DNA from: Paraburkholderia aspalathi
GTDB taxonomy: Bacteria > Pseudomonadota > Gammaproteobacteria > Burkholderiales > Burkholderiaceae
Length of the DNA: 64,000 bases
Direction: 5' to 3'
NCBI RefSeq assembly: GCF_900116445.1
Contig: NZ_FPBH01000014.1
Location: forward strand, 124,001 to 188,000
Below, one piece after another: positions 33,396 through 42,019 of the stretch; the first letter of the stretch is position 1, and each line of letters opens with the position of its first letter. Under the pieces are notes generated by a model. That model had not been told where the DNA came from, made no database searches, and saw only the letters and a list, made by a program, of their open reading frames with translations. Position numbers and translations under genes: made by a program.

Positions 33396-35123
33396 ATGAA
33401 GCACACATCCATCGCACTGGCTGCAGCGGCGGCACTGACTCTCGCCGCGTGTGGCGGCAATGATGTCAGCGACCCGGCCACCACGAGCACGAATGCCCTG
33501 CCACAACTGAATGCGGCGACTCCCGGCACACTCGCCGGCAATTGCGCCGCGCTCGCCGCGAAACTCACGTTCGCCAACACCGTCTTCACCTCGGTGTCAG
33601 ACGTCGCGGCCGGCACGCTCAAGGTGGCCGGCAAACCGATCGCCGAGCACTGCCTGATCCAGGGCAGCATGAATCAGCGCGTGAGCGGCGTCGATGGCAA
33701 GACGTACGCCATCGGCTTCGAGATGCGTCTGCCGCTGGCATGGAACGGGCGCTTCTTCTATCAGGCCAATGGCGGACTTGATGGGAATGTGGCGACCGCC
33801 ACCGGTGAAATCGGCGGCGGCGGCCCGACCAACGACGCGCTCAACATGGGCTTCGCTGTAATCAGTTCGGACGCAGGCCACAGCGCGTCGCAAAACCCGC
33901 TGTTCGGCCTCGACCCGCAAGCACGCCTCGACTACGGCTACAACGCAGTCGCCACGCTCACGCCGATGGCCAAGCAGGTGATCAAACTCGCCTACGGCAA
34001 AGGGCCGGACCGCAGTTATTTCGACGGTTGCTCCAACGGTGGCCGTCATGCATTGGTCGCGGCGGCACGTTCTTCGGCGCAATACGACGGGATCATTGCC
34101 GGCGACCCGGGCTTCCACTTGCCGAAGGCGGCAATCGGCGAAATGTGGAGCGCGCAGCAATTGGCCAAGGTGGCGACCGCCGCAACCACGAACGGCCTGC
34201 CCGACATCACGACCGGCTTTACCGCAGCGGAACGTCAGATGGTGGCCTCGAAGATACTGGCCAAATGCGATTCACTCGACGGCGCCAGCGACGGCCTCAT
34301 TCAGGATATCAAGGCATGCCAGGCAAATTTCAGCCTGGCGACAGACGTACCCATCTGCACGAACAACGTGCGCGACGGAACCTGTCTGACGAGCGCGCAG
34401 AAGGACGCGATCGGCAACGTCTTCTCAGGCGCACGCAACAGCGCCGGCACGGCCTTGTATTCGAGCTTTCCATACGACGCCGGGCTCGGCCCGGGCTGGT
34501 CGGCATGGAAGCAGGCGAACTCGATCACCCTTGATCCCGCCGCAGCGGCATTCACGTTCACCACGCCGCCACAGAGCGCATCGGTGTTGAGCCAGTTGTC
34601 GGCCTACGCGCTGAACTTCAGCATGGATACCGACGCGCCGAAGATCTTCGCCACGAGTGGCGTGTATAGCGAGTCCGCCTGGTCGTTCATGACGCCGCCC
34701 GACGAGACCAACCTCAGTGCGTTGAAGCAACGCGGTGCAAAGCTCATGGTTTATCACGGCACGAGCGACCCGGTGTTTTCGTCGAACGATACGACCGACT
34801 GGTACCAGCGGCTCACGGCAGCCAATGGCGGCGACGCCTCGAACTTCGCCCGTCTCTACACGATCGCCGGCATGAACCACTGCTCCGGCGGTCCGAGCAC
34901 CGACCAGTTCGACATGCTCACGCCGATGATCGCCTGGGTCGAACAGGGTAAGGCGCCGGACAGCGTGGTCGCCACCGCGCGCGATGCGAGCAATGTCGTG
35001 CCGAACACGGACGTGCCGGCCGATTGGGGTGCGGGACGCACGCGGCCGCTCTGTGCGTATCCGAAAGTCGCCCGTTATCAAGGCGGCGATATTAATGCCG
35101 CGAGCAGTTTCGCGTGTAGCTAA
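33396..35123 (+). CDS. Tannase/feruloyl esterase family lipoprotein
   Basis: The 575-residue protein has a lipoprotein signal peptide (lipobox LAAC, Cys about residue 19). The alpha/beta-hydrolase shows nucleophile Ser in 'YFDGCSNGGRHALVAAARS', a downstream Asp region 'YHGTSDPVFSSNDT', and catalytic His in 'TIAGMNHCSGGPSTDQFD'. The Cys next to the nucleophile and the Cys after the His form the neighbouring-disulfide pattern known for this family. It would release hydroxycinnamates or gallates from plant esters at the cell surface. It starts 10 bases after the porin gene, under the same operator. Confidence 0.93.
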   Translation: MKHTSIALAAAAALTLAACGGNDVSDPATTSTNALPQLNAATPGTLAGNCAALAAKLTFANTVFTSVSDVAAGTLKVAGKPIAEHCLIQGSMNQRVSGVDGKTYAIGFEMRLPLAWNGRFFYQANGGLDGNVATATGEIGGGGPTNDALNMGFAVISSDAGHSASQNPLFGLDPQARLDYGYNAVATLTPMAKQVIKLAYGKGPDRSYFDGCSNGGRHALVAAARSSAQYDGIIAGDPGFHLPKAAIGEMWSAQQLAKVATAATTNGLPDITTGFTAAERQMVASKILAKCDSLDGASDGLIQDIKACQANFSLATDVPICTNNVRDGTCLTSAQKDAIGNVFSGARNSAGTALYSSFPYDAGLGPGWSAWKQANSITLDPAAAAFTFTTPPQSASVLSQLSAYALNFSMDTDAPKIFATSGVYSESAWSFMTPPDETNLSALKQRGAKLMVYHGTSDPVFSSNDTTDWYQRLTAANGGDASNFARLYTIAGMNHCSGGPSTDQFDMLTPMIAWVEQGKAPDSVVATARDASNVVPNTDVPADWGAGRTRPLCAYPKVARYQGGDINAASSFACS

Positions 35124-35524
35124 GGCGCAACTGGCGCATTGCCGCGCCATTACCGACCCAGCGGAAAACACCTCATCCTCGCGCATGACGGGCACTTTGC
35201 ATGCGCGAGGGATATCTCATCTCCTCCATTGCCGTGCCCCCTTCGTTGCATCGATTTGAAAAAAACACCGCCACACTCCCGCTGCCCCGCCCTGTAAGCC
35301 CCCTCTCTCGCGCCCCTTGCGCACGCTGCGCGCTGGCCTCTCCCTTGCTGCTCACCAAGCGGGAGGCGGGCGCAGCCAGGTTTCCCCTCACCGAATGCCG
35401 ACACGCTTAGCGGCGCCCACGACCAGGAACGCGAATTGCTGGCGCGGTTAGGTTGAGCGACGCACCTCCGCTTGATTTCATTTGCAAGCTGTCGCTCCTC
35501 CGTACTTTGAACGACATATCGACA
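35124..35524. other. 400-base spacer before the KaiC-like gene
   Basis: I see no gene, no good terminator and no recognisable operator. The in-frame extension of the KaiC-like gene to 35453 is discounted. An A-run (GAAAAAAACACC) lies near 35259. A promoter for the KaiC-like gene must lie here but is not obvious. Confidence 0.4.
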
Positions 35525-37000
35525 ATGACTATCCACGAATCTCAGACACCTTCCCGCTCCAACATCGAAACAGGTGTCCCCGGTTTCGACGAGATCCTGG
35601 GCGGAGGTCTGGTCAGCGGCGGCGTCTATCTGCTGGAAGGCATGGCCGGTGCAGGCAAAACGATTCTGTCGAGCCAGATCGGCTTTCATCGTGTCAGCAA
35701 GGGCGAAAAGGTGCTCTACGTGACCCTGATCGCCGAGTCGCACGACAAGTTGCTGGCGCACCTCAAAGGCCTGAGCTTCTTCGACGAAACCGCCGTCGCG
35801 CAGCAAATGCTGTTCGTGTCCGGCTATCACGAGCTGATGCAGGACGGTCTCGATGGCTTCCTCAAGCTGATTGCGTCGAGCATTTACGACCATCGGCCGA
35901 GCCTCATGATCATCGACGGCTTTCGCAGCGCACGCGAATTCAGCGAAACCGAATTGTCGCTATCGAAGTTCATCCACGAACTGAACGCGCTGGCCGCGGC
36001 AATGGATTGCACCACGCTGTTGCTCGCGCCGCTCTCCGGCAACGAACCGCACCCCGAGCACACGCTGGTTGACGGTCTGATCGAGCTGAACCGCTATAAC
36101 GACGGCATGCGCCGTGGACGCGAAATCGAAGTGCACAAGATGCGGGCGCGCAACCATCTGATGGGCAAGCATTTCTTTCGCATCGCCGAAAGCGGGCTTC
36201 TGATGTTCCCGCGCCTGGAATCGCAATGCGCCGCGCAACCAGGCCCGGTCGATCTGAAAACACGGCTCGGCTTCGGTCTCCCGCATCTCGACAATCTGCT
36301 CGGCGGCGGTTTTGCTCAAGGTTCCACGACCACGCTGATCGGGCCGTCAGGTGTCGGCAAGACCCTGCTCTGCCTGCAGTTTCTCGCGGCCGGCGTGGCG
36401 CGCGGCGAACGCTGCGCGTACCTGGGATTTTACGAAGGGCCGCAGCGGCTGGTCGGCAAAGCCGAGGCCGTCTCGATCGATCTCGCCGACGCGTACGACG
36501 ACGGCCGCCTCATGATTCAATGGCAACCCGCCATTGAACTCGCGATCGACGAACTCGCGGCGGTTGCGCTTGCCACGGTCAAGCAGAGCGGTGCGAAGCG
36601 GATCGTGATCGACGGCGTGGAAGGCTTTCGCGATTCCGCCTTGCGAACCGAACGCTTCGGCCTGTTCCTGAATGCCTTGCTTCATCAACTGAGGGAAGCC
36701 TGCGTCACCACGATACTGACTGAGGAGTTGCCGCTTTACGCCGACCCCGGACACGCGAAGAGCGTGCGGGTCTCCGCCTTGACCGAAAACCTTGTGCTGC
36801 TGCGCTACGCCGAAACGGACACGGGTTTGCGACGCATGATTTCGGTGGTCAAGCAACGCGAAAGCGCGCACGACACGTCGCTGCGCGAGCTCCTCATTTC
36901 GTCTCAGGGCCTCGACGTAATCGAAAGCCCGCTCAGCCCCGCCAACGTGGTTTCAGCGCAAGGCCTGTCGGCCACGCTGACGCCGCGACGAGAAACGTAG
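35525..37000 (+). CDS. Double-domain KaiC/RadA-like ATPase
   Basis: The protein has about 491 residues and two tandem RecA-type KaiC domains. Domain 1 has 'TGVPGFDEILGGGLVSGGVYLLEG', Walker A 'GMAGAGKT', Glu in 'VTLIAESHDK' and Walker B 'PSLMIIDGF'. Domain 2 has 'FGLPHLDNLLGGGFAQGSTTTLIG', Walker A 'GPSGVGKT', Glu in 'GFYEGPQR' and 'KRIVIDGVEGF'. The layout is that of cyanobacterial KaiC (CI-CII), but no KaiA/KaiB is present. The ATG at 35525 is chosen because the domain begins right after it. A lone receiver follows 6 bases later, so the pair is probably a signalling module. Its output is unknown. Confidence 0.88.
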   Translation: MTIHESQTPSRSNIETGVPGFDEILGGGLVSGGVYLLEGMAGAGKTILSSQIGFHRVSKGEKVLYVTLIAESHDKLLAHLKGLSFFDETAVAQQMLFVSGYHELMQDGLDGFLKLIASSIYDHRPSLMIIDGFRSAREFSETELSLSKFIHELNALAAAMDCTTLLLAPLSGNEPHPEHTLVDGLIELNRYNDGMRRGREIEVHKMRARNHLMGKHFFRIAESGLLMFPRLESQCAAQPGPVDLKTRLGFGLPHLDNLLGGGFAQGSTTTLIGPSGVGKTLLCLQFLAAGVARGERCAYLGFYEGPQRLVGKAEAVSIDLADAYDDGRLMIQWQPAIELAIDELAAVALATVKQSGAKRIVIDGVEGFRDSALRTERFGLFLNALLHQLREACVTTILTEELPLYADPGHAKSVRVSALTENLVLLRYAETDTGLRRMISVVKQRESAHDTSLRELLISSQGLDVIESPLSPANVVSAQGLSATLTPRRET

Positions 37001-37006
37001 CCACCC

Positions 37007-37357
37007 ATGAAAACCATTCTGGTCGTGGACGACGAGTTCGACATCCTCACGGTCTGGCGACTGTTGCTGGAGCGGCATGGCTATGCCGTATTGACGGCCT
37101 CCAACGGGGCGGCCGCGCTTGAACAGATCAACAAGACCCGGCCCGACATCATCGTGTCGGACTGCATGATGCCGGTCATGTCGGGGCTGCAACTGTGCGC
37201 CGCGCTTTACAACGACCCCAATCTGCGCGCGATTCCGATCATCCTGTGCAGCGCGGCCGCGGATATCCCCGTGCAACCGAATCCCAGCATCGCATACGCG
37301 CGCAAGCCGCTTTCATTCGACGCCCTTCTCGCGATGTTGCAGCGAATGGGAGTTTGA
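37007..37357 (+). CDS. Stand-alone receiver (single-domain response regulator)
   Basis: The 116-residue protein is a receiver only. It shows the acidic pair in 'LVVDDEFDILTVW', phospho-acceptor Asp in 'IIVSDCMMPVMSG', Ser/Thr at 'IILCSAA' and Lys in 'YARKPLSFDALL'. There is no output domain. It begins 6 bases after the KaiC-like gene stops, so the two are co-translated, and it presumably acts with that ATPase. Its cognate kinase is not in the neighbourhood. Confidence 0.92.
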   Translation: MKTILVVDDEFDILTVWRLLLERHGYAVLTASNGAAALEQINKTRPDIIVSDCMMPVMSGLQLCAALYNDPNLRAIPIILCSAAADIPVQPNPSIAYARKPLSFDALLAMLQRMGV

Positions 37358-37428
37358 CGGCTAGGTAAAACCCCGAATCCCTGGCAGACGCCACACGGAC
37401 TAATCTCGGCACACCCATTAAATAGAAC

Positions 37429-37451
37429 GTCGTTCTGTTGAACAGAACGAC
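37429..37451. promoter_or_regulatory. 23-base perfect palindrome, operator of the transporter/CoA-transferase operon
   Basis: GTCGTTCTGTT and AACAGAACGAC flank a single central G, giving two perfect 11-base arms. It lies 28 bases upstream of the MFS start at 37479. The likely binder is the IclR protein at the far end of the operon (40952-41716), but that is inference. Confidence 0.75.
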
Positions 37452-37478
37452 ACAGCAAGAGACTCCAAGGAGGATTCC

Positions 37479-38912
37479 ATGGCAAGCCTGCCGATCGAAG
37501 CACCCGGCGCGTCGCCCGATTCAAGCGCCGGTGCGCAGGGACTTACGACCGGCATCAACGCGCGCATCGACCGACTTCCCGCGACGCGCACGGTATGGAT
37601 GCTGGTATTCCTGCTGTCGATCGGCGGCTGGTTCGAGTTCTACGATCTGTTTTTTACGGCCTATGTCGGCCCGGGCCTCGTCAAAAGCGGGCTCTACGCG
37701 ACGACCACCGCGTCGTTCTTCGGCGTGGCCGGGCTGGGCGCTTTTGTAGCGGCGTCGTTCGCGGGACTCTTCATCGGCACGTTCTTTTTCGCGGGCATGG
37801 CGGACCGCTATGGCCGCCGAACCGTGTTTACCGTATCGCTCCTGTGGTATTCCGCCGCCACACTGATCATGGCGCTGCAAACCAGCGCGCCGGCTATCAA
37901 CCTGTGGCGCCTGATCGCGGGCATCGGCGTGGGCGTCGAACTGGTGACGATCGACACGTACGTCAGCGAACTCGTGCCGAAACATCTGCGTGGCCGCGCG
38001 TTCGCTTTCGTTCATCTGGTGCAGTACACCGCCGTGCCGTCGGTCGCCCTGCTTGCATGGTGGCTCGTGCCGCAAACGCCGTACGGCGTCGACGGCTGGC
38101 GCTGGGTCGTGATCATCGGCGCGCTCGGCGCGGTCGTGGTGTGGGCGATTCGCCGGCGCGTGCCGGAAAGCCCGCGTTGGCTCGCGCAGCAAGGCCGCGC
38201 CGCCGAAGCGGAACAGGTCCTGCAGGCGATTGAAGCGAAAGTCGCGAAGCAATACGGCAAGCCATTGCCCGCCCCTGTCCCGACAGTCGAGCCCGCCACC
38301 ACGAAGGCGGCCTTCCGTGAAATCTGGCAGCCGCCGTATCGCAAACGCGCGATCACGATGCTCGTGTTCAACCTGTTCCAGGCGATCGGCTTCTACGGTT
38401 TCGCGTCATGGGTGCCGACCCTGCTGGTTTCGAAAGGCATAACGATCACGCACAGCCTGATGTACTCGTTCGTGATTGCAGCTTCGAATCCGTTCGGACC
38501 GCTGATCGGCATGGCGATCGCGGACCGCATCGAACGTAAGACCTTGATCGTGTTGTCGGCACTCGGTATCGCCGTGTTCGGCAGTCTGTTCGCGACGCAA
38601 ACCTCGCCCGCCATGCTGATGACGCTCGGTGTGCTGATCACCCTTAGCGGCACACTGCTCTCGGTCGGCTATCACGCGTATCAGACCGAACTGTTCCCCA
38701 CGCGCTTGCGGGCCCGCGCGGTCGGTTTCGTTTATTCGATGTCGCGTTTATCCGCGATGTTTTCCGGCTTCATGATCGCCTTCGCGCTGCGCCACTTCCA
38801 GGTGCCGGGCGTGTTCGCGTTGATCACTGTGTCGATGGTGATGGTGATGGGCGCGATCGGCATCTTCGGGCCGCGTACCAACAATCGCAATCTCGACGAA
38901 ATTTCGCATTGA
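37479..38912 (+). CDS. MFS transporter (sugar/organic-acid porter type)
   Basis: The 477-residue protein has 12 membrane segments. 'SIGGWFEFYDLFFTAYV' in TM1 and 'GMADRYGRRTVFTVSL' (motif A), with 'RRRVPESPRWLAQQGR' before the central loop, place it in the sugar-porter/AAHS-like branch, often annotated as aromatic-acid or 4-hydroxybenzoate type. A strong AAGGAGG site precedes the start. The 23-base palindrome is just upstream. It heads an operon with a class III CoA-transferase and a citryl-CoA-lyase-like protein, so the cargo is probably the carboxylic acid they process. Confidence 0.88.
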   Translation: MASLPIEAPGASPDSSAGAQGLTTGINARIDRLPATRTVWMLVFLLSIGGWFEFYDLFFTAYVGPGLVKSGLYATTTASFFGVAGLGAFVAASFAGLFIGTFFFAGMADRYGRRTVFTVSLLWYSAATLIMALQTSAPAINLWRLIAGIGVGVELVTIDTYVSELVPKHLRGRAFAFVHLVQYTAVPSVALLAWWLVPQTPYGVDGWRWVVIIGALGAVVVWAIRRRVPESPRWLAQQGRAAEAEQVLQAIEAKVAKQYGKPLPAPVPTVEPATTKAAFREIWQPPYRKRAITMLVFNLFQAIGFYGFASWVPTLLVSKGITITHSLMYSFVIAASNPFGPLIGMAIADRIERKTLIVLSALGIAVFGSLFATQTSPAMLMTLGVLITLSGTLLSVGYHAYQTELFPTRLRARAVGFVYSMSRLSAMFSGFMIAFALRHFQVPGVFALITVSMVMVMGAIGIFGPRTNNRNLDEISH

Positions 38913-38937
38913 ACGCATTGAACAAGAGGCTTCAAAG

Positions 38938-40137
38938 ATGACGCTGCCGTTGGCTGGAGTACGGGTACTGGATTTATCGAATGTGTTGGCGGGACCCTTT
39001 TGCGCATATCAACTCGCGCTGCTCGGCGCCGACGTGATCAAGGTCGAACACCCCGAGGGCGGAGATCTTGCGCGGCGTTTGGGCGCCGACAAGGGCGCAT
39101 CCATGCGCAACATGGGCGCCTCGTTCGTCGCGGTGAATGCGGGCAAGCAGTCCATCACGCTCAATCTGAAAGACCCGCGCGGCAAGGCCATTTTGCGCGA
39201 GCTCGTCAAAACCGCGGACGTGCTGGTCGAAAACTTCCGGCCCGGTGTGATGACGCGGCTCGGCCTCGATTTCGACGCCCTGCGTGAAGTGAATCCCAAG
39301 CTCGTGTATTGCGCGATCTCCGGCTTCGGCATGGACGGCGAGTTTTCGAAACGCCCGGCCTACGATCAGATCATTCAGGGCATCTCGGGCGTGATGAGCG
39401 TGACCGGCGATGCCGACAGCGCACCATTGCGCGTCGGCTATCCGGTATCGGATACCGTAGGCGGTCTCACGGCGGCGTTCGGCATCTGCGCCGCATTGGT
39501 CGACGCCCGCGCGAGCGGACACGGCCGCATGCTCGACGTCTCGATGCTGGAAGCCACGCTGGCGACGATGGGCTGGGTCGTGTCGAACTATCTGAATGCC
39601 GGCGTCACGCCCGAGCCGATGGGCAACGAGAACTTCACCGCCGCGCCTTCGGGCACCTTCAAAACCGGCGACGGCCCCCTCAACATCGCCGCGAACGAGA
39701 ACAAGCAGTTCGCGAGCCTCTGCCATCTGATCGGCCGTGCGGATCTGCTCGATGACGCGCGCTTCTCCGAGCGCAACGCGCGCAAAGTGAATCGCGCAGC
39801 ATTGAAAGCCGAAATCGAAGCGGCACTGGCAAGCGACAGCGCGACGAACTGGGAAGCCAAATTCTTCGAAGCAGGTGTGCCGGCCGGGCGCGTGATGTCG
39901 GTGCCGGAGATTCTCGCGCACCCGCATCTGGAATCGCGCGAGTTCATCCGCGAATTTGCCGGCGACGGCGCCACTGAGCGGCAACGCGTCACCCGTGCGG
40001 GCTTTCGCCTCTCCGATGCCGACACGGCACCGACCGCACCCGCGCCGGTTCTATCCGCTCACACGCGCGAACATCTCGCCTCGCTCGGTTACGACGACGC
40101 GCAAATCGACCATCTACGCTCCGAAGGAGTGATCTGA
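38938..40137 (+). CDS. Class III (CaiB/BaiF) acyl-CoA transferase
   Basis: The protein has 399 residues, the family's usual size. 'GVRVLDLSNVLAGPFCAYQLALLGADVIKVEHPEGGD' is the canonical N-terminus. The catalytic Asp is in 'KRPAYDQIIQGISGVMS', and 'DVSMLEATLATMG' follows. The protein would move CoA from a donor such as succinyl-CoA to a carboxylic acid. It is 25 bases after the MFS gene and 2 bases before the lyase gene, so all three are one operon. The acid is unknown. Confidence 0.93.
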   Translation: MTLPLAGVRVLDLSNVLAGPFCAYQLALLGADVIKVEHPEGGDLARRLGADKGASMRNMGASFVAVNAGKQSITLNLKDPRGKAILRELVKTADVLVENFRPGVMTRLGLDFDALREVNPKLVYCAISGFGMDGEFSKRPAYDQIIQGISGVMSVTGDADSAPLRVGYPVSDTVGGLTAAFGICAALVDARASGHGRMLDVSMLEATLATMGWVVSNYLNAGVTPEPMGNENFTAAPSGTFKTGDGPLNIAANENKQFASLCHLIGRADLLDDARFSERNARKVNRAALKAEIEAALASDSATNWEAKFFEAGVPAGRVMSVPEILAHPHLESREFIREFAGDGATERQRVTRAGFRLSDADTAPTAPAPVLSAHTREHLASLGYDDAQIDHLRSEGVI

Positions 40138-40139
40138 AC

Positions 40140-40964
40140 ATGACGCAAGCATTCGACGCCGCCAAGCTCGCCGCCGAGTACTGGAGCACCTCGATCATCG
40201 ATATCCATCCCGGTTCGATCAAGGTGCGCGGTTTCCCGATTCAGGAGTTGATCGGCAACGTCAGCTTTCCGCAGATGATCTGGCTGATGCTGCGCGGCGA
40301 ACTGCCCGATGCCGCGCAAGCGCGCTTGTTCGAAGCGGCGTTGGTGGCATCGGTCGATCATGGTCCGCATGCACCGTCGATTGCAATCTCGCGGATGGCG
40401 ACCAGTTGCGGTTTGCCGTTGAACGGCGCGATGGCCTCGGCGATCAATGCACTGGACGATGTGCATGGCGGTGCCGGTCAGCAGGCGGTCGAACTGTACG
40501 ATTCCATCGCCGAACGCATACAAGCAGGTGCCACGTTGGAAGATGCGGTCGAGCAAGGTGTCGATGCTTTCACCGCCGAACACGGCAAGTATTTGCCCGG
40601 CTTCGGGCACCGCTTTCATCCGGTCGATCCGCGCGCCATCCGGCTTCTTTCGCTCGTGGACGAAAGCGTCGAACAGCAAAGCATCAGCGGACGATACGCC
40701 GCTATCGCGCGCGGCATTGAAGCCTTGCTCAAGCAACGCAAGAACAAGCCCGTACCGATGAATATCGACGGCGCTACCGCCGTGATCTACGCGGAACTCG
40801 GCTTTGCGCCGGAGCTGGCACGCGGGGTGTTCTGCCTGTCACGCGCGGTCGGCATTCTGTCGCATGCATGGGAGCAACGCGGACGCAACGAGCGCAACAA
40901 AGGCCCGATGCCGCGCCAGATGAGCTACACGTACACGGGCAAGCCCGAGCGTCACCTGTCCTGA
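40140..40964 (+). CDS. Citrate-synthase-like citryl-CoA lyase family protein
   Basis: The 274-residue protein resembles only the catalytic core of citrate synthase. Active-site elements are visible: 'IWLMLRGELPDAAQARLFEAALVASVDHGPHAPS' (His), 'LPGFGHRFHPVDPR' (His), 'NIDGATAVIYAELGF' (Asp) and 'SRAVGILSHAWEQ'. Short proteins of this type are annotated as citryl-CoA lyase: they cleave a (citryl/citramalyl/malyl-type) CoA thioester to acetyl-CoA plus an oxo-acid. GAAGGAG precedes the ATG. It ends inside the convergent IclR gene (13-base overlap). The exact substrate is not determinable here. Confidence 0.88.
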   Translation: MTQAFDAAKLAAEYWSTSIIDIHPGSIKVRGFPIQELIGNVSFPQMIWLMLRGELPDAAQARLFEAALVASVDHGPHAPSIAISRMATSCGLPLNGAMASAINALDDVHGGAGQQAVELYDSIAERIQAGATLEDAVEQGVDAFTAEHGKYLPGFGHRFHPVDPRAIRLLSLVDESVEQQSISGRYAAIARGIEALLKQRKNKPVPMNIDGATAVIYAELGFAPELARGVFCLSRAVGILSHAWEQRGRNERNKGPMPRQMSYTYTGKPERHLS

Positions 40965-41716
40965 ACTTCGGCCGCGCGCCGCTGCGCGTTGCGCATTGCG
41001 CGCGAGTCGCCGCCTAATGCATCCGTTGCGCGTGCGGCGCAATCGAACAGCGCGCCGAGATTGCTCTCGAGGAACGCCTGATCGATGCGAGAACTCGGGC
41101 CAGCAAGCGTCAGCACGCCACGCAAACTTTGCCGCACACCGAACACCGGCATCGACACCCCCGCCGTCTCGCGGTCACGCTCGCCGATCGACACACAGTA
41201 GAAATCCTCGCGGATCTTCTCGTACGGCTCGCCCGGCTTGCCGCCGAACGCCAGCAATGCAAGACCGCCCGAGCCGCTTTCCAGCGGCAGCACGTCACCT
41301 TCGCGCACGTGAAATCGCACCGCATGCGTCGAGTCCACACGATGCAGACACACACGCACCGCCTCGTCGCGCACATAAAAGGAGACGCTTTCGCCGCTCG
41401 TTTCAGCGAGTTCACGCATCAGCGGCACCACAATGTCGCCGACGTTCAGGCTGCGCTGATACAACGCGCCGAGCATGAAGGTGGCGGAGCCGAGTTGATA
41501 GCGGCCGTCGTCTAGTCGCAGCAGCAGGCGGTGCTGAATCAGCGAACCCGCCAGCCGCAGCAGCGTGCTCTTGTAGAGGCCCGTGCGAGCCGCGAGCTCG
41601 GCGAGCGTGAGCGCGACGTCGTCCGGCCTGAAGGCGAACAGAATCGCGCAAGCACGATCGATGACGGCAACGCCCTCGCTTTCCTTTGAGTTTGATTTGT
41701 CCGCAGGCGTTGGCAT
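40952..41716 (-). CDS. IclR-family transcriptional regulator
   Basis: The 254-residue protein has an N-terminal winged helix ('VIDRACAILFAF', 'LTLAELAARTGLYKSTLLRLAGSLIQHRLLLR', 'YQLGSATFMLG') and a C-terminal effector domain ('YCVSIGERDRETAGVSMPVFG'), as in IclR/PcaR/KdgR proteins. It is convergent with and overlaps the citryl-CoA-lyase-like gene. It probably controls the MFS/CoA-transferase/lyase operon through the 37429 palindrome. It may also control itself through inverted repeats at 41722-41765. Confidence 0.92.
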   Translation of the reverse strand: MPTPADKSNSKESEGVAVIDRACAILFAFRPDDVALTLAELAARTGLYKSTLLRLAGSLIQHRLLLRLDDGRYQLGSATFMLGALYQRSLNVGDIVVPLMRELAETSGESVSFYVRDEAVRVCLHRVDSTHAVRFHVREGDVLPLESGSGGLALLAFGGKPGEPYEKIREDFYCVSIGERDRETAGVSMPVFGVRQSLRGVLTLAGPSSRIDQAFLESNLGALFDCAARATDALGGDSRAMRNAQRRAAEVQDR

Positions 41717-42019
41717 GAGTTGGCGTAAATGACGTTACTTCATATCGAAGTGGAAATTTTACGCCATGACGCGGGGCTGTCATACCAGGCGGTGGTTCTT
41801 CGGGGCCGAAACAGCCGGAAATCAGCGGCTGGGCGGTGAAAGCCGTCGGAACTTGGCGCCACTGGGGCAAAGCACGCACTGTGAATGCACGTTGAGACGA
41901 TCGCGCCATTTGTTGAGCCGTTCCGGCATTCAGCGTTTTGCCGCCGCCCTCTACAGTGCGTTATCGAACGCGCAACGCCGGAGCATTGGAGCGCGTCGCA
42001 ACGTTTCGGAGGATCAGAG
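41717..42019. other. 303-base divergent spacer between the IclR gene and the TehA-like gene
   Basis: The first 50 bases hold nested inverted repeats (separate entry). CCGTTCCGG is near 41920. The region carries the promoters of both flanking genes. I see no small gene. The upstream extension of the TehA-like frame to 41885 is not supported by a ribosome-binding site. Confidence 0.45.
41722..41765. promoter_or_regulatory. Nested inverted repeats upstream of the IclR gene
   Basis: Outer arms GGCGTAAA (41722-41729) and TTTACGCC (41758-41765) are perfect. Inner arms ACTTC and GAAGT (41737-41751) flank ATATC. They sit immediately upstream of the regulator start, fitting autoregulation. They do not resemble the 37429 palindrome, so a different regulator is also possible. 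Confidence 0.5.

Noticed and set aside
35150..35893. 247-codon minus-strand frame across the spacer and the start of the KaiC-like gene
   Set aside because: It is antisense to the first KaiC domain and has no motif. The plus-strand gene is clearly real.
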